A DNA stretch of 64,000 bases from positions 1,178,001 to 1,242,000 of the forward strand of contig NC_134941.1 of assembly GCF_051020765.1 (NCBI RefSeq). Direction: 5' to 3'. The notes beneath the pieces were generated by a model, which searched no databases, had not been told where the DNA came from, and saw nothing but the letters and a program-made list of their open reading frames with translations. Source of the stretch: Lasioglossum baleicum. Taxonomy: Eukaryota > Arthropoda > Insecta > Hymenoptera > Halictidae. This document shows positions 1 to 9,489 of this stretch, piece after piece. The translations under genes were made by a program, and so were the position numbers. How positions within the stretch are numbered: position 1 is the stretch's first letter; each line of letters opens with the position of its first letter.

Positions 1-119
1 GTATATGTCAAAGCATCCTTTAAATGCTGCTTTTCTTTTTCTTCTTTTTCTAATTCATAAACACTCGCGACAGGAATATTGATTGAAGAAGATTTCGATG
101 TAGAGGCTTGAGGATTCAT
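1..119 (-). CDS. Possible 5' exon of an unrecognised protein, running off the window edge
   Basis: On the minus strand an ATG at 119-117 has A at position -3 and opens a frame with no stop to the window edge (39 codons). The start is Ser-rich (MNPQASTSKSSS) and is followed by a charged, helix-like stretch rich in Glu, Lys and Leu that could begin a coiled coil. Upstream (about 130-240) there is an ATCAGTCAGT motif that resembles an insect initiator. I do not recognise the protein. It could be a host gene edge or a chance frame, because only 119 bases are visible. Confidence 0.3.
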   Translation of the reverse strand, partial: MNPQASTSKSSSINIPVASVYELEKEEKEKQHLKDALTY

Positions 120-720
120 TTTGACTTCTTGCTACGACTATAGAAAGAAACTGACTGATGAACGAAAGATGCATTTCGAGGCAGAGCTAGTATCAAATCT
201 CACGATAACGTAAACAGTTTACAGAAAGTTCTGAAGTGCGCGAGCCCCATAGTCCGTTGCCAGATCGAAGCCGATAGATCTCTACACCGAAATCATCGTC
301 GAGTAACATTACTGTCTTTTACAATAAATACCATTGTTGCACATAACAAAAATTATAAGTATTTGATTTCTATATTTATTCTACGTAACGTATATTGTTT
401 ATATTATACAAACTACAAGAAGCGTGATGGAAAGCCACATTAACCGCTCTGATTACTATTCATTGCATTTATTCTATTTTGTATTTGTATTTATATTTAT
501 ATTTGTTGTTTGTTATGTATTATTTTTTAATATATTATTTTAATATTATTATTGTTTTATAATTATTATCTTTTGTATATGTAGTAATAGATCTAGTGTT
601 TCTTCTATAAAGTAATAAGTATCATTTTCAATTAGTCCTTTAGCGAATAAAAATATTTTATTTAAAATTTATTTAACATTGAAAATGCATTTTTCATGAA
701 AAAAAACAATAAAAAATAAT
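120..720. other. AT-rich spacer, no gene seen
   Basis: The stretch is strongly AT-rich, with runs of TTTATATTTAT type between about 360 and 720 and no coding frame worth calling. The part nearest 120-240 could be the 5' leader of the possible minus-strand gene at the window edge. Confidence 0.5.
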
Positions 721-800
721 TTACCACGAAGGGTTTCGAACCCGGGCCTGCTGCGTAACAGTTCCGCTCGCTGCTGTTGCGCCACACCATTGCTTGGTAA
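721..800 (-). other. tRNA-like sequence (pseudo-tRNA or head of a tRNA-derived SINE)
   Basis: Read on the minus strand this 80-base block has an A-box-like TGGCGCAACAGC, a B-box-like GGTTCGAAACC, and ends TTACCA/TGGTAA that pair like an acceptor stem (6 of 7 pairs). A T-rich run follows the 3' end, as a Pol III terminator would. The anticodon arm and two T-stem pairs do not form, and there are extra bases before the A box, so a working tRNA is unlikely. The B box and terminator are seen directly. The Pol III origin is inferred. Confidence 0.35.
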
Positions 801-1138
801 AAGTCTGAACTAAACTATATATATTTTACGGTTATGAAACTTTAATTGCAAATATCTCGAAAACTATTGAGCGTCTGCCCCTATAATGGGGTATTTTCGT
901 AATCAGGGGAACGAGATCTATAACTCTGTAAAGTCTGAACAAAATCCGTGAGGGACAGAGCGGGGGTTCTCCTTGTAAGACCATAGACCACGGTGCCCTT
1001 GCCGTAGACCAGTGATGGGATTGTTGGCGCTTTTCACGCGTATGTAGACTGGACTGGGCATCAGAGAGGGGGTACTTGATTCCCCTCGATTTTCTCAGTC
1101 TGGCGACACTGAGTCACAGGGATTGATAAACTGTTGTA
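801..1138. other. Unassigned spacer
   Basis: No ORF, RNA or repeat could be supported here. The stretch becomes GC-richer from about 930 and runs up to the TA that borders the mariner element. Confidence 0.4.
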
Positions 1139-2611
1139 CAGGGTGTATAAAAAGTAATGGTCATCCGTCCTAGGGGTGAATGAACACCTCTGGATCGGTG
1201 GACGTTTGTAAGAGAAACCTGCCGCAAAATTGTTTATAACAATGAAAATTGTTGTTAAAGTTTTTTTCTACATCAAGGCCTTCTACTCATGGAAGAGAGA
1301 AAATGTTTGAAAGGAGCCATATGTCGCAAACAAATAGTTGTTGATATATTAGCTGTTAAAGTTTTTGCAAAATTTGATTGTGTGGAATTATACGTATAGA
1401 CAAAAGCCTACTACTACAGTCCACACGTTCGTGTCGATGAGAGAGAACATGATCGCTTGCCTGCCTCGAGACAAACGAAATTTAAAGGGGACATTCGTCG
1501 CTAGACCCGTACCAAGTCATCGTCTCCCTGCCCATTCAAATCGTCAATGTGAAATTGAGCATTTGAAGTTAATAATTCTAATCCTACATTATTAAATACT
1601 AACGTAAAGTATACTTACAAATTTTTCAGGGTCTCCTATTCCTCCGGCGGATCCACAGCACACTACCATTTACGCCGATTTGTCTTAGTAGTTGTGCCTG
1701 TCTTGCTGGTTCAATGTGGGCACCACCAGTGTCCAAATACACTTGTAATCGTTCACTTCCAACGCGTTTTCGATTTTGTGTTTTAAATCGTCTACATTGT
1801 TTATGTGCGCACTCGACCTATAAACAATACTCTTGACTGCTCCCCAATGGAAGAAGTTAAGAGGATTTAAATCTGGCGACCGGGAGGGGGGGGGGGCAAA
1901 TATGAGGCGCAAGTCTATGATCAAACGCGTGCCAAACATTTCGTTAAGGAAATTTCTAACCAAAATTGTTGAATGTGGTGGAGCACCATCATGCATAAAA
2001 TAGATGGAACGACGCCCACCACGTGGCACGTATTCACGTAATTTTCTTATAAAAATTGTTTTTAAAAAATCTAAATATCTTAGACTTGTCAATTTTGACG
2101 GTAGGTAAATAAGTTCGTTATTATTGCTAATGATACCCGCCCATACATTTATTGCAAAACGTCCTTGATTAAAACGTTGAATAACTGCATGGGGGTTTTG
2201 ATAATCCCAAATACGGGTGTTTCGTGAATTTTGAATACCGATATTTGAAAAACTACATTCATCCGTGAAAAGTATGTTTTTAATAAAATCATCGTTTCTT
2301 TCTATTTTATGCAGCATCCACCGGCAAAAATTACGACGAATTACAAAATCCGTTGGCAGAAGTGCTTGCACGCGTTGAAACTTGTAAGGTCGTAAACCTT
2401 CTTCGCGAATTATTCGACGAACCAATATGGCTCCTTTCAAACATTTTCTCTTTTCGATGAGTAGAAGGCGTTGATGTAAAAAAAACTTTGACAACAATTT
2501 TCTTTGTTATAAACAATTTTGCGGCAAGTTTCTCTTTCAAACGTCCACCGATCCAGAGGTGTAGATTCACCCCTAGGAGGATTGATCATTACTTTTTTTT
2601 TATACACCCTG
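1139..2611 (-). mobile_element. Tc1/mariner-superfamily transposon with long inverted ends
   Basis: The element begins CAGGGTGTATAAAAAGTAAT and ends with its inverse. TA stands immediately outside each end (1137-1138 and 2612-2613), as expected for the TA target of this superfamily. The inverted arms are unusually long, about 200 bases (1139-1335 and 2395-2611), with scattered mismatches. The right arm overlaps the start of the transposase reading frame. Total length is 1.47 kb, typical for the group. Bases 1336-1684 hold no recognisable coding sequence. Confidence 0.85.
1685..2497 (-). pseudogene. Tc1/mariner-type DDE transposase, N-terminally short, third catalytic residue changed
   Basis: The frame gives 270 residues with the landmarks of a DDE transposase: LFTDE (Asp79), a VWAGI-like strand, MHDGAPPH (Asp170) and SPDLNPLNFFHWG. 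In relatives with the PDLNPxDFF box the third catalytic residue is Asp. Here residue 214 is Asn, which should abolish catalysis. Just before this box a C-run (G-run on the plus strand, about 1886-1897) encodes APPPSRS and lengthens the Asp170-to-214 spacing to 43. The helix-turn-helix DNA-binding half expected at the N terminus is missing, so the protein probably cannot transpose the element. Confidence 0.8.
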
Positions 2612-2639
2612 TACAATTTTCTGTGGAGTGGGAGTGTTC

Positions 2640-2836
2640 TTAGGGAGTTGTCTTCTCAGGTCGATTTAATCCGGAAGTATTACCACTTGGTATATTGAGC
2701 GAAGATTGAGGGAAATTTGTTGAACTTCCACCAACCTCATCTATGAGGAGCACAGCTCTCCTTTTGTAACTCCTCAGTTGAACATCATTCAATTGCATGA
2801 GGTCTGGGATGAGGCTTATTAGGAAATCGTCGGTCA
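2640..2836 (-). CDS. Terminal exon of a BESS-motif protein (MADF-BESS type)
   Basis: On the minus strand a pyrimidine-rich tract and TTACAG at 2844-2837 form a good 3' splice site. The exon then reads to a stop at 2640. It begins TDDFLISLIPDLMQLNDVQL, which fits the BESS motif found at the C terminus of many insect MADF-domain transcription regulators. A Ser/Asn/Pro-rich tail follows. No MADF domain was found next to it, so the gene is either split over distant exons or a fragment. The mariner element lies 29 bases beyond the stop. It could belong to a host gene or to a Harbinger companion gene. Confidence 0.5.
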
Positions 2837-3147
2837 CTGTAATCGGTAAAACAGGGGACGAGAAAAAACATATTGCCGGTAAGTCAGGCTTCATCAGCAA
2901 GCGTGACGTCACTATACAGCTGACGATGTGCTGCGTTGGTGAGCTCGAGTGAGAGTGTTGACAGACAGACTCACGGCTCGGGCAGCGTGTACGTGTGCTT
3001 GGACGGATTGTGCAAGAGTTCGGTATCTGCGGAACCATTTCTCTATAATTTGGTTTACTTATTTGGCAAACAGTCATATTAATGGATTGGAAATTATCAG
3101 GAAGATATTTGAATATTATAATTGCATAAAGATCCGCAATCTAGTAA

Positions 3148-3270
3148 TCAGTAAAAATTAAAAATGTTTTGCCTCCGCAGGCTGCCTCGGCTTCTTCCTC
3201 GGCCCCCGCGCGCTGCCCGACGTTGCTTTCGTAAAAAAAAATTTCTTCTCTCGTTCCTCGCTTGTTGTCT
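3148..3270 (-). CDS. Arg/Gly-rich terminal exon, protein unrecognised
   Basis: A minus-strand acceptor (ATATATGTTGCAG, ending at 3271) precedes a frame that closes at 3148. It encodes a basic tail with RAARGGRGRSRG and ends NIFNFY. The terminal exon at 10399-10527 has the same layout: the same kind of acceptor, a Lys/Arg-rich start, RGGRGRG, then a hydrophobic or Asn-rich end. The two may therefore be related gene fragments. RGG-like tails bind RNA in other proteins, but no function is assigned here. Confidence 0.35.
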   Translation of the reverse strand, partial: RQQARNERRNFFLRKQRRAARGGRGRSRGSLRRQNIFNFY

Positions 3271-3434
3271 CTGCAACATATATAAAAAAATTAGTGATAA
3301 TACAAATAACATCAAATTAACAATGGCCGCTCTGCTGCGCCGTTGTAGATACGCTACTGTCCTGGCCGCGCATGCGCGAAAAACGGTGGGTTCAATCGGA
3401 ATACTGTGTGAACCACTACAAACTCGACGCGGAG

Positions 3435-3805
3435 AGTCCAGGCAGTGTTCCGATATCGTGCAACATTTTTCGTACGATGGATGGCCGCTAGAGGCGCTTG
3501 CAGCCTCAGTAACGTAAGCTTCTCGATAAAATTGGGTACCTTGAGCACCCCGCATTTGATTCTGAAAAATGAATGTTAACATGTGCATTTATGTATATTT
3601 TGTAACTTGTAGGACACGTCCTGAAATTTTTTTGTCCGGAACAAATTGTTTCGGTACTTCCGCGCCAATATAACTGTCTCAAGGCGCAGGGCGCAGGGCT
3701 CCACTACCTCGTCATCATAGATACGTTACTGTTTTTTCCGCGCAGCGCCTCTAGCGGCCATCCATCGTACGAAAAATGCTCGGCGATATCGGAACACTGG
3801 TCCAA
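3435..3805. repeat. Inverted repeat pair (about 80-base arms)
   Basis: Bases 3435-3516 and 3724-3805 are inverted copies sharing GCGCCTCTAGCGGCCATCCA, the following CGTACGAAAAATG, and a GATATCGGAACACTG block. The roughly 200-base centre differs. This looks like the ends of a short non-autonomous DNA element, but no target duplication could be fixed. Confidence 0.5.
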
Positions 3806-4081
3806 AGGCCTGCACGTGGTCTCACTTTACACGCGCTGTCCTTCTGTGTGTATGTTTGGAATAAATAACATAATATTATAATATAATATAATATTAATTA
3901 ATCGACACGGAATTCGTAAATATATTTCGACACGACGTGATGCTTCGTCAATCGCTCGCAAGGGACTGTCTATTTTATTTTAACAAAATCACAACGTAAA
4001 GCATACATTTGTTAACAAACTGTGAAGATAGTTGAGAGAATGGATGCAATTTACTTGTAAACACTATATTTATTAATATAT
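3806..4081. other. AT-rich spacer before the gypsy LTR
   Basis: The stretch includes an (ATAAT)-like run at 3870-3897 and no gene. Bases 4078-4081 (atat) are the left copy of the target duplication of the gypsy element that follows. Confidence 0.5.
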
Positions 4082-4358
4082 TGTAACGAAATCTCTATTT
4101 CGCTAAATGAATGAACACACTTTCAATAACCGTAATACGCTACTTTTCGGAGGAAGGCAACTTATCTCTGGCTAAATCACTTTTATCGCCTTTGACGTCT
4201 TCAACGTCCGCTCTCTCTCTCGTGTTTGTCTTTCGACTCACTCTCGTTCCAGCGTCGTTTTCCTAACGACGCTGTAACCAACCTGAATCTTCCAACAATT
4301 CTATACAACGGGTATACCGACAGACGCGTAACATTAGTATGCCGGTAGACCCGTAACA
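4082..4358 (-). repeat. 3' LTR of the gypsy element
   Basis: The 277-base repeat starts TGTAACGAAATC and ends CCGTAACA on the plus strand. It is the same sequence as the repeat at 9490-9764 except for a few substitutions and a CT-repeat length change. Confidence 0.95.
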
Positions 4359-4375
4359 CTTCCCCCCCTCCTCCG
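4359..4375 (-). other. Polypurine tract
   Basis: Directly inside the left LTR the minus strand reads GGAGGAGGGGGGGAAG. This is the expected position and composition for the plus-strand DNA primer of an LTR retrotransposon, and it fixes the element's orientation. Confidence 0.85.
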
Positions 4376-5185
4376 AAAAAAAACGAACTTTATTTAAAAA
4401 AAAAAAATGACCTGTGATTTTGTAGGAGCAAAAATAATGAAACAAACACCGTGGACCCTCCAAAATCACCAACTAACCCGGCATTTGCCCGACGCTCCAG
4501 GGAAAACCACGGCTTAAAAACCTGGAGTGGTTAGCGGCCGAAAAACAACAATATCAATTAACAATTAGTAACTTCAAAATAACAACAATATTATAATTCT
4601 AATGTATGCGGTCTTCAATTTCTACCTCCACAACTTGCTTTTCCTTTTCTTTTCTTGTACTCCTGTAAATTAGTAGACCAGCAATTCCTAGCAAACCAGG
4701 AATAACGCTAGTGTTGAAGATCGGATTCGAGAATCAGTGGGAATCCGCGGGAGAATGTAGATCACAGTACAACTGTTGTAACACACACGTTTAATAAATA
4801 GATGCACAAATATACACTAGAGACTGTTCAATTATCTAATGAGAAACGCGGATAACAATGTGGTATAAAGCAGTGAACGGTTCGTAACCACGGAACGGTG
4901 CGTGTTTGTCTAAGAACGGTCCAATACAAGCGGTGTATGTGTAATACTTTCGATGAGCGGAGGTCGTTAACTGGATCACGAGTCAGACGATCCGCCGGTG
5001 CGTAACCGAATATCACTTGTTCCGCGGACGCAAAGTGGGGGATGCCTCGACGACGTGACATCACTCGATCGCGGCTACGCGAAGTCGGTCCAAGCGGATC
5101 GGATGCGTGTCGGTTCGCCTGAACAGTTAGCATCTTCGAAAACTAAGGCTTATTATTGATTTTTTTATAATAATTCCTACTACTA
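4376..5185. other. Gypsy 3' untranslated interior, no env
   Basis: About 800 bases lie between the pol stop and the polypurine tract. Only short frames without recognisable motifs occur here, so there is no envelope gene. Confidence 0.6.
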
Positions 5186-7465
5186 CTACTTATCATTGAA
5201 GTTTGCAAGTCTATTAACATGCACTACTTTAAATTTCTGTTTATTCTTCTTAATCCAATAGACAACATCACTCAATTTTGTGTTAATAACATACGGTCCA
5301 TCCCAATGACATTGAAGTTTAGGGCACTTCCCTTTTACTCTGAGAGGCTGATATAACCATACCAAATCCCCTTCCCGAAAAGATTTCTCCACTACTTTAG
5401 AATCATATTGCTGTTTCATTTTAAACGAAGAAATTTCTTGTTGCTTTCTAACGAATTTGTGAATAGTATCCATTTTATCTCTCAAATCTAAATTGAAATC
5501 ACAATACAAAACATTCTTAATTGGAAGACTTCCGCGCAACAAATCCAATGGCAAACAAATTTCTCGGCCGTATAACATCATTGATGGACTTAATTTTAAA
5601 CTTTCATGCTGAACAGACCTATACGCAAGAAGAAAAAGAGGGACTAACTCGTCCGAATCCCTTTGATGCTTAGACACAAACATTGAAAGATATTGAAGAA
5701 TTGTCCTATTTAACCTTTCTACAAGACCATCCGATTGTGGATGTGGAGGAGTCGTTCTAGTTTTCTTAGTGCCCAACAAAATCATTAGTTCTTTAAAAAT
5801 ATTTGATTCAAAAGTTCGGCCTTGATCAGAATGAATTTCTTGAGGAACTCCGTGACGACTTACAATATCCTTAATTAACGCATTGGCTACGGTTTTAGCC
5901 TGAAAATTTGGTAAAGGTATTACTTCTGGCCATCTAGTGAAGTAATCTGCCACAACTAACATAAAACGGTTTCCAGGAAATGATTTTGGTAAAGGACCTA
6001 AGATGTCTAAAGCTATTCTCTCGAAAGGAGAACCTACATTGTAAATTTGCAACAATCCCTTGCCACGATTAGCCGTGCCTTTCCTGGAGATACAAACCTC
6101 ACAACGATTACACCATTTTTCTACATCCTTAATACAATTAACCCAATAAAAACGTTCCCTGATCCGAGAAACTGTTTTATTGATGCCGAAATGTCCCCCA
6201 GCAGTCGAATCATGAGCCTCACGAAGAACTGCATCTTTCTTTTCTCTCGGTACCACTAATTGCCAAACTATCTTTTTTCCCTCCGCAGATTCCCACTTTT
6301 TGAATAAAAGACCATCTCGAATCTCTAAAGATTCCCACAATGAGAAATAAAATTTAACCTCCGGTGACGTAGCCGTCAAAACTTCTTTAGGCGGCTTTTT
6401 TCCCAACAGTTTACTTTTAAAAACCAATTCTAAGTATGGATCATTCCTCTGAGAACTCTCCCAATCCTGCGTTTCAAACAAAGAACACTGAGTACGAAGG
6501 ATTGGAATTTCTTCAACCTCCTGACAATGTTCGTCCCTACTTTCCGCATTTAAACAACGCCTACAATTATCTGTCCAACAAGGTCTTCTAGATAACGCAT
6601 CAGCATTGGAATGTAATTTACCACTCCGATAACAAATCGTGAAATCGTATTGTTGAAGTCTTTCTAACCATCTGGCTATCTGACCCTCAGGGTTTTTAAA
6701 CGAAAGTAACCACGATAACGCCGCATGATCTGTGCGTACTGTAAATTTCCTTCCATACAAGTAATGATGAAAATGCTCTATAGCTTTAATTATCGCCAAC
6801 AACTCCCTTCGGGTAATGCAATAGTTTTTTTCTGATTTGTTTAGAGATTTATTAAAATAAGCAACCACTCTCTCTTCACCATCCTGAACCTGCAGTAAAA
6901 CCGCCCCTATACCGACATTCGAAGCATCCGTATCTAACAGGAATGGATCACTGTGCGAAGGATAAGCTAAAATCGGTGTTGAAGTTAAACAAATTTTTAA
7001 CTCTTCAAAAGCTTTCTCCGCTTCCTCTGACCAAACAAAACTTTTATTTTCCGTCAAGTCAAAAAGCGGCCTTGCAACAGTGGCATCATTCTTTACAAAC
7101 CGCGAAAAATAAGTACACAACCCTAAAAAGCTTTTCACTTCCGACTTATTCCTCGGTCTAGGCCACTCCCTGCTCGTGGAAATTTTCTCCGGATTCGTTT
7201 TAACACCTTCCCTAGAAACAATGTGCCCTAAGTATTTCACCTCTGCTTGAAAAAAAAAACATTTTTGAGGAGCCACAAGAAGACCTGCTACGCGTAGTTT
7301 ATCAAATACCAAATGCAAATTTTGCAGTTCCTCTTCGAACGTCTTCCCAAAAATGATAATATCGTCTAGATAAACGAGACACTTTCGCCAAGTCAAATCT
7401 CCCAAAACATTTTCCATTAACCTCTCAAACGTAGCTGGAGCATTACACAACCCAAACGGCATCAC
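5186..7465 (-). CDS. pol: Gypsy pol, distal part: reverse transcriptase, RNase H, integrase
   Basis: The 759-residue frame continues the reading frame of 7475-8398 after an amber codon. It begins inside the reverse transcriptase at VMPFGLCNAPATFERLME and carries the YLDD catalytic box (residues 32-35). RNase H follows with LLDTDASN (about 177-183) and TDHAALSWLL. The integrase has an HHCC zinc region (HDSTAGGHFG ... CNRCEVC), the DDE residues in ALDILGPL, HSDQGRTF and DGLVERLNR, and a C-terminal GPY-type module (WDGPYVINTKLSDVVYWI). All catalytic residues appear intact. The call as Ty3/gypsy is firm from the domain order. The lineage within it is not assigned. Confidence 0.93.
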   Translation of the reverse strand: MMPFGLCNAPATFERLMENVLGDLTWRKCLVYLDDIIIFGKTFEEELQNLHLVFDKLRVAGLLVAPQKCFFFQAEVKYLGHIVSREGVKTNPEKISTSREWPRPRNKSEVKSFLGLCTYFSRFVKNDATVARPLFDLTENKSFVWSEEAEKAFEELKICLTSTPILAYPSHSDPFLLDTDASNVGIGAVLLQVQDGEERVVAYFNKSLNKSEKNYCITRRELLAIIKAIEHFHHYLYGRKFTVRTDHAALSWLLSFKNPEGQIARWLERLQQYDFTICYRSGKLHSNADALSRRPCWTDNCRRCLNAESRDEHCQEVEEIPILRTQCSLFETQDWESSQRNDPYLELVFKSKLLGKKPPKEVLTATSPEVKFYFSLWESLEIRDGLLFKKWESAEGKKIVWQLVVPREKKDAVLREAHDSTAGGHFGINKTVSRIRERFYWVNCIKDVEKWCNRCEVCISRKGTANRGKGLLQIYNVGSPFERIALDILGPLPKSFPGNRFMLVVADYFTRWPEVIPLPNFQAKTVANALIKDIVSRHGVPQEIHSDQGRTFESNIFKELMILLGTKKTRTTPPHPQSDGLVERLNRTILQYLSMFVSKHQRDSDELVPLFLLAYRSVQHESLKLSPSMMLYGREICLPLDLLRGSLPIKNVLYCDFNLDLRDKMDTIHKFVRKQQEISSFKMKQQYDSKVVEKSFREGDLVWLYQPLRVKGKCPKLQCHWDGPYVINTKLSDVVYWIKKNKQKFKVVHVNRLANFNDK

Positions 7466-7474
7466 CCTAAACTG

Positions 7475-8398
7475 CTATAACCCTTCGCCTACTGAAAACG
7501 CAGTCTTTTCGCGATCCCTCTCATCCATCTCGATCTGCCAATAACCACTCTGCAGGTCCAAAACCGTAAACCACGAAGATCCCGCAATCGCATCCAGAGT
7601 ATCGTCAATCCGAGGTAAGGGATATGAATCTTTCTTCGTTATGTTGTTTAGCTGGCGATAATCTATACAAAACCTTGTCGAACCATCTTTCTTTTTAACT
7701 AAAACCACCGGGGACATCCAAGAGCTAACCGATTTTTCAATCACCCCCTGGTTTTCCATGTCCGCAATTAACTGCCGTACTTCGTCCTTTCGCTGAACGG
7801 GAACCCTACGGGGAGCTTGTTTAATAGGTGCGTGACCTCCCGTATCTATTCGATGCTTCACTACCTTGCACTTTCCCAACTGCTTTTTATCTTTTGCGAA
7901 GACGTCTTGAAATGAAATTAGAAAATTCCTAAAGTCTTCCTTCTCACTCTGGCCCAGGAGTACGGAATTTTCTTCCAAAATCGGAAACAAAAACTCTGGC
8001 AAAACCCGGTCTTCAGAATCTCCTGCAATGCCTTCGCCACTTTCCGAAGACCAAGCATCGATAGAACAATCATTAAACCAAATTTTGTCTACTCCGGCAA
8101 TATGCAAACAGTTATTCTCCAAATCGACCGAACACCTATATCTCGACAGAAAATCCAGCCCTAAAATGCAATCTTCCTCGATATCGACAAAGAGAAACCT
8201 ATGCCGAACGCGTAGTTTTCCGAGCTCAACAAAAGTGCTACGCTCCCCGAAAATCTGAACCCTCTCTCCTGTAACGGATCTAAGATGTATTTCGCCTGAC
8301 ATTGAGCAACAACCCTCAACTGACGTCCCCTTTAGGAGTGAAACTCGCGAACCGGTATCGACAATGAACTTTCGGAAATGACCATCCAGAAGGCCCAT
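7475..8398 (-). CDS. pol: Gypsy pol, proximal part: protease and start of reverse transcriptase
   Basis: The frame encodes an aspartic protease with the active-site box FIVDTGSRVSLL (residues 11-22). The N-terminal reverse transcriptase fingers follow, with MSPVVLVKKKDGSTRFCIDY and LDLQSGYWQIEMDERDREKT. It stops at TAG (7477-7475). Relatives usually have a large aromatic residue at this point, and the next codons continue in frame into the RT palm, so this is most simply a point nonsense mutation (TGG to TAG is one step). Upstream of the first ATG the frame stays open across the gag stop, in the -1 frame relative to gag. This fits Gag-Pol production by -1 frameshifting. Confidence 0.9.
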   Translation of the reverse strand: MGLLDGHFRKFIVDTGSRVSLLKGTSVEGCCSMSGEIHLRSVTGERVQIFGERSTFVELGKLRVRHRFLFVDIEEDCILGLDFLSRYRCSVDLENNCLHIAGVDKIWFNDCSIDAWSSESGEGIAGDSEDRVLPEFLFPILEENSVLLGQSEKEDFRNFLISFQDVFAKDKKQLGKCKVVKHRIDTGGHAPIKQAPRRVPVQRKDEVRQLIADMENQGVIEKSVSSWMSPVVLVKKKDGSTRFCIDYRQLNNITKKDSYPLPRIDDTLDAIAGSSWFTVLDLQSGYWQIEMDERDREKTAFSVGEGL

Positions 8399-8487
8399 GA
8401 CGCTAACACCAGACTCGACCGCGACGTTATTAACCGAAGAAATTCGATAGAGGGTATTTTCTGGTATTTGATCGTTTGCAACCCTCT

Positions 8488-9438
8488 TTACAACGATCTC
8501 TTCTGGTTTCTCGAAGCGTTAGTCTTATTCAAAGAACAATTTGAAGAAATATGACCAATTTTTCCGCATTTCCAGCAAGTCAAAGGTCTGCTAAAGTCAC
8601 GTGGCTGTCCCCCGTATGGACGAAAACGGCGCGTGTCCATCCTCGCACTCTCCTGCATAGGCTGCTGGGACCTCCAAGAGTCCTGAAAATTTAGAGCTTC
8701 CACCCTCACCGCGATCGCGAGTGTCTCGTCCAGTGTGGAACAATTCATCGAAGCAAGAATAACATCTCTCTTGAGATTGTGGTCCCCGATCGCCTCGAGG
8801 AACCTATGATGCGCTTGTTTATCGCGAAATTCCGGTGTCGCGTCAGGGAAAATCGAATGGGAAAGAAAACAAATTTGGTTAGCCAAAGCCCGAAGAGACT
8901 CTCCCCTACGTTGTCTATAATTAAAGAACCTAAACCGGTCTAGCTGAGCTAAGTGCTCATTGCCATATTGAATATTTAATCGAGAAACAAGCGCGTCAAA
9001 GTCGGTACGTTTCGATTCCTCGAGACACGACAGGGCCGTAAGGGCCTTACCCTCAAGAGAGTCTACGAGGGCCAGACTCTTAGTGGTGTCATCCCAGTTA
9101 TTAATCTTTGCCAGGGTAAGAAACTGTGTCAAGTACAGTCTCCATGAACCCGAACCGTTAAATTTTGCGGGCTTAACGCGGTAAAAAGATGGATTAGCAT
9201 TGCACGGACGCGAACATTGATTGAACGCGCGTGAACCTAAGTCACCGGCGGCCTCACGGTTCCCATCCCCTACAAATCTCTCCAAAAGAGAAGTAAGTTG
9301 GCAAAGACTGGCCTGATTATTCGCTAACTGTGTTTGCATGGACGTGAACTCCTCCGCTCGAGAATTCGTCTGGTTTTCCAGCAGTCGAGCTTCCAAAGCC
9401 GCGAGACGCTCCTCCAAACGAACAGACCGAGTCTGCAT
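8488..9438 (-). CDS. gag: Gypsy gag polyprotein
   Basis: The 316-residue product starts with a predicted coiled-coil segment (LEERLAALEARLLENQ, residues 8-23). A capsid-like region follows with the retrotransposon gag pattern FNGSGSWRLYLTQFLTLAKINNW and later GESLRALANQICFLSHSIFP. One CCHC zinc knuckle sits near the C terminus (CWKCGKIGHISSNC). Gag forms the particle and packages RNA. It lies just inside the primer binding site, overlaps the pol frame at its 3' end, and has no internal stop. Confidence 0.92.
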   Translation of the reverse strand: MQTRSVRLEERLAALEARLLENQTNSRAEEFTSMQTQLANNQASLCQLTSLLERFVGDGNREAAGDLGSRAFNQCSRPCNANPSFYRVKPAKFNGSGSWRLYLTQFLTLAKINNWDDTTKSLALVDSLEGKALTALSCLEESKRTDFDALVSRLNIQYGNEHLAQLDRFRFFNYRQRRGESLRALANQICFLSHSIFPDATPEFRDKQAHHRFLEAIGDHNLKRDVILASMNCSTLDETLAIAVRVEALNFQDSWRSQQPMQESARMDTRRFRPYGGQPRDFSRPLTCWKCGKIGHISSNCSLNKTNASRNQKRSL

Positions 9439-9466
9439 CTCGTTCCGCTAGTCGCTTGCTCAGCCG

Positions 9467-9488
9467 CAGAATCCCACTTCTGACACCA
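9467..9488 (-). other. Primer binding site (tRNA-Leu-like)
   Basis: On the minus strand TGGTGTCAGAAGTGGGATT begins one base inside the 5' LTR. It is complementary to a tRNA 3' end of the form ATCCCACTTCTGACACCA, which fits tRNA-Leu. Confidence 0.85.
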
Positions 9489-9489
9489 A

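Noticed and set aside
3126..3144. Lone copy of the TAGACTGCGGATC MITE end
   Set aside because: No partner end or 8-bp duplication found nearby, so it was not annotated as an element.
4828..5133. 101-codon minus-strand ORF downstream of gypsy pol, considered as an env remnant
   Set aside because: No signal peptide, membrane segment or fusion motif; composition fits noncoding sequence.
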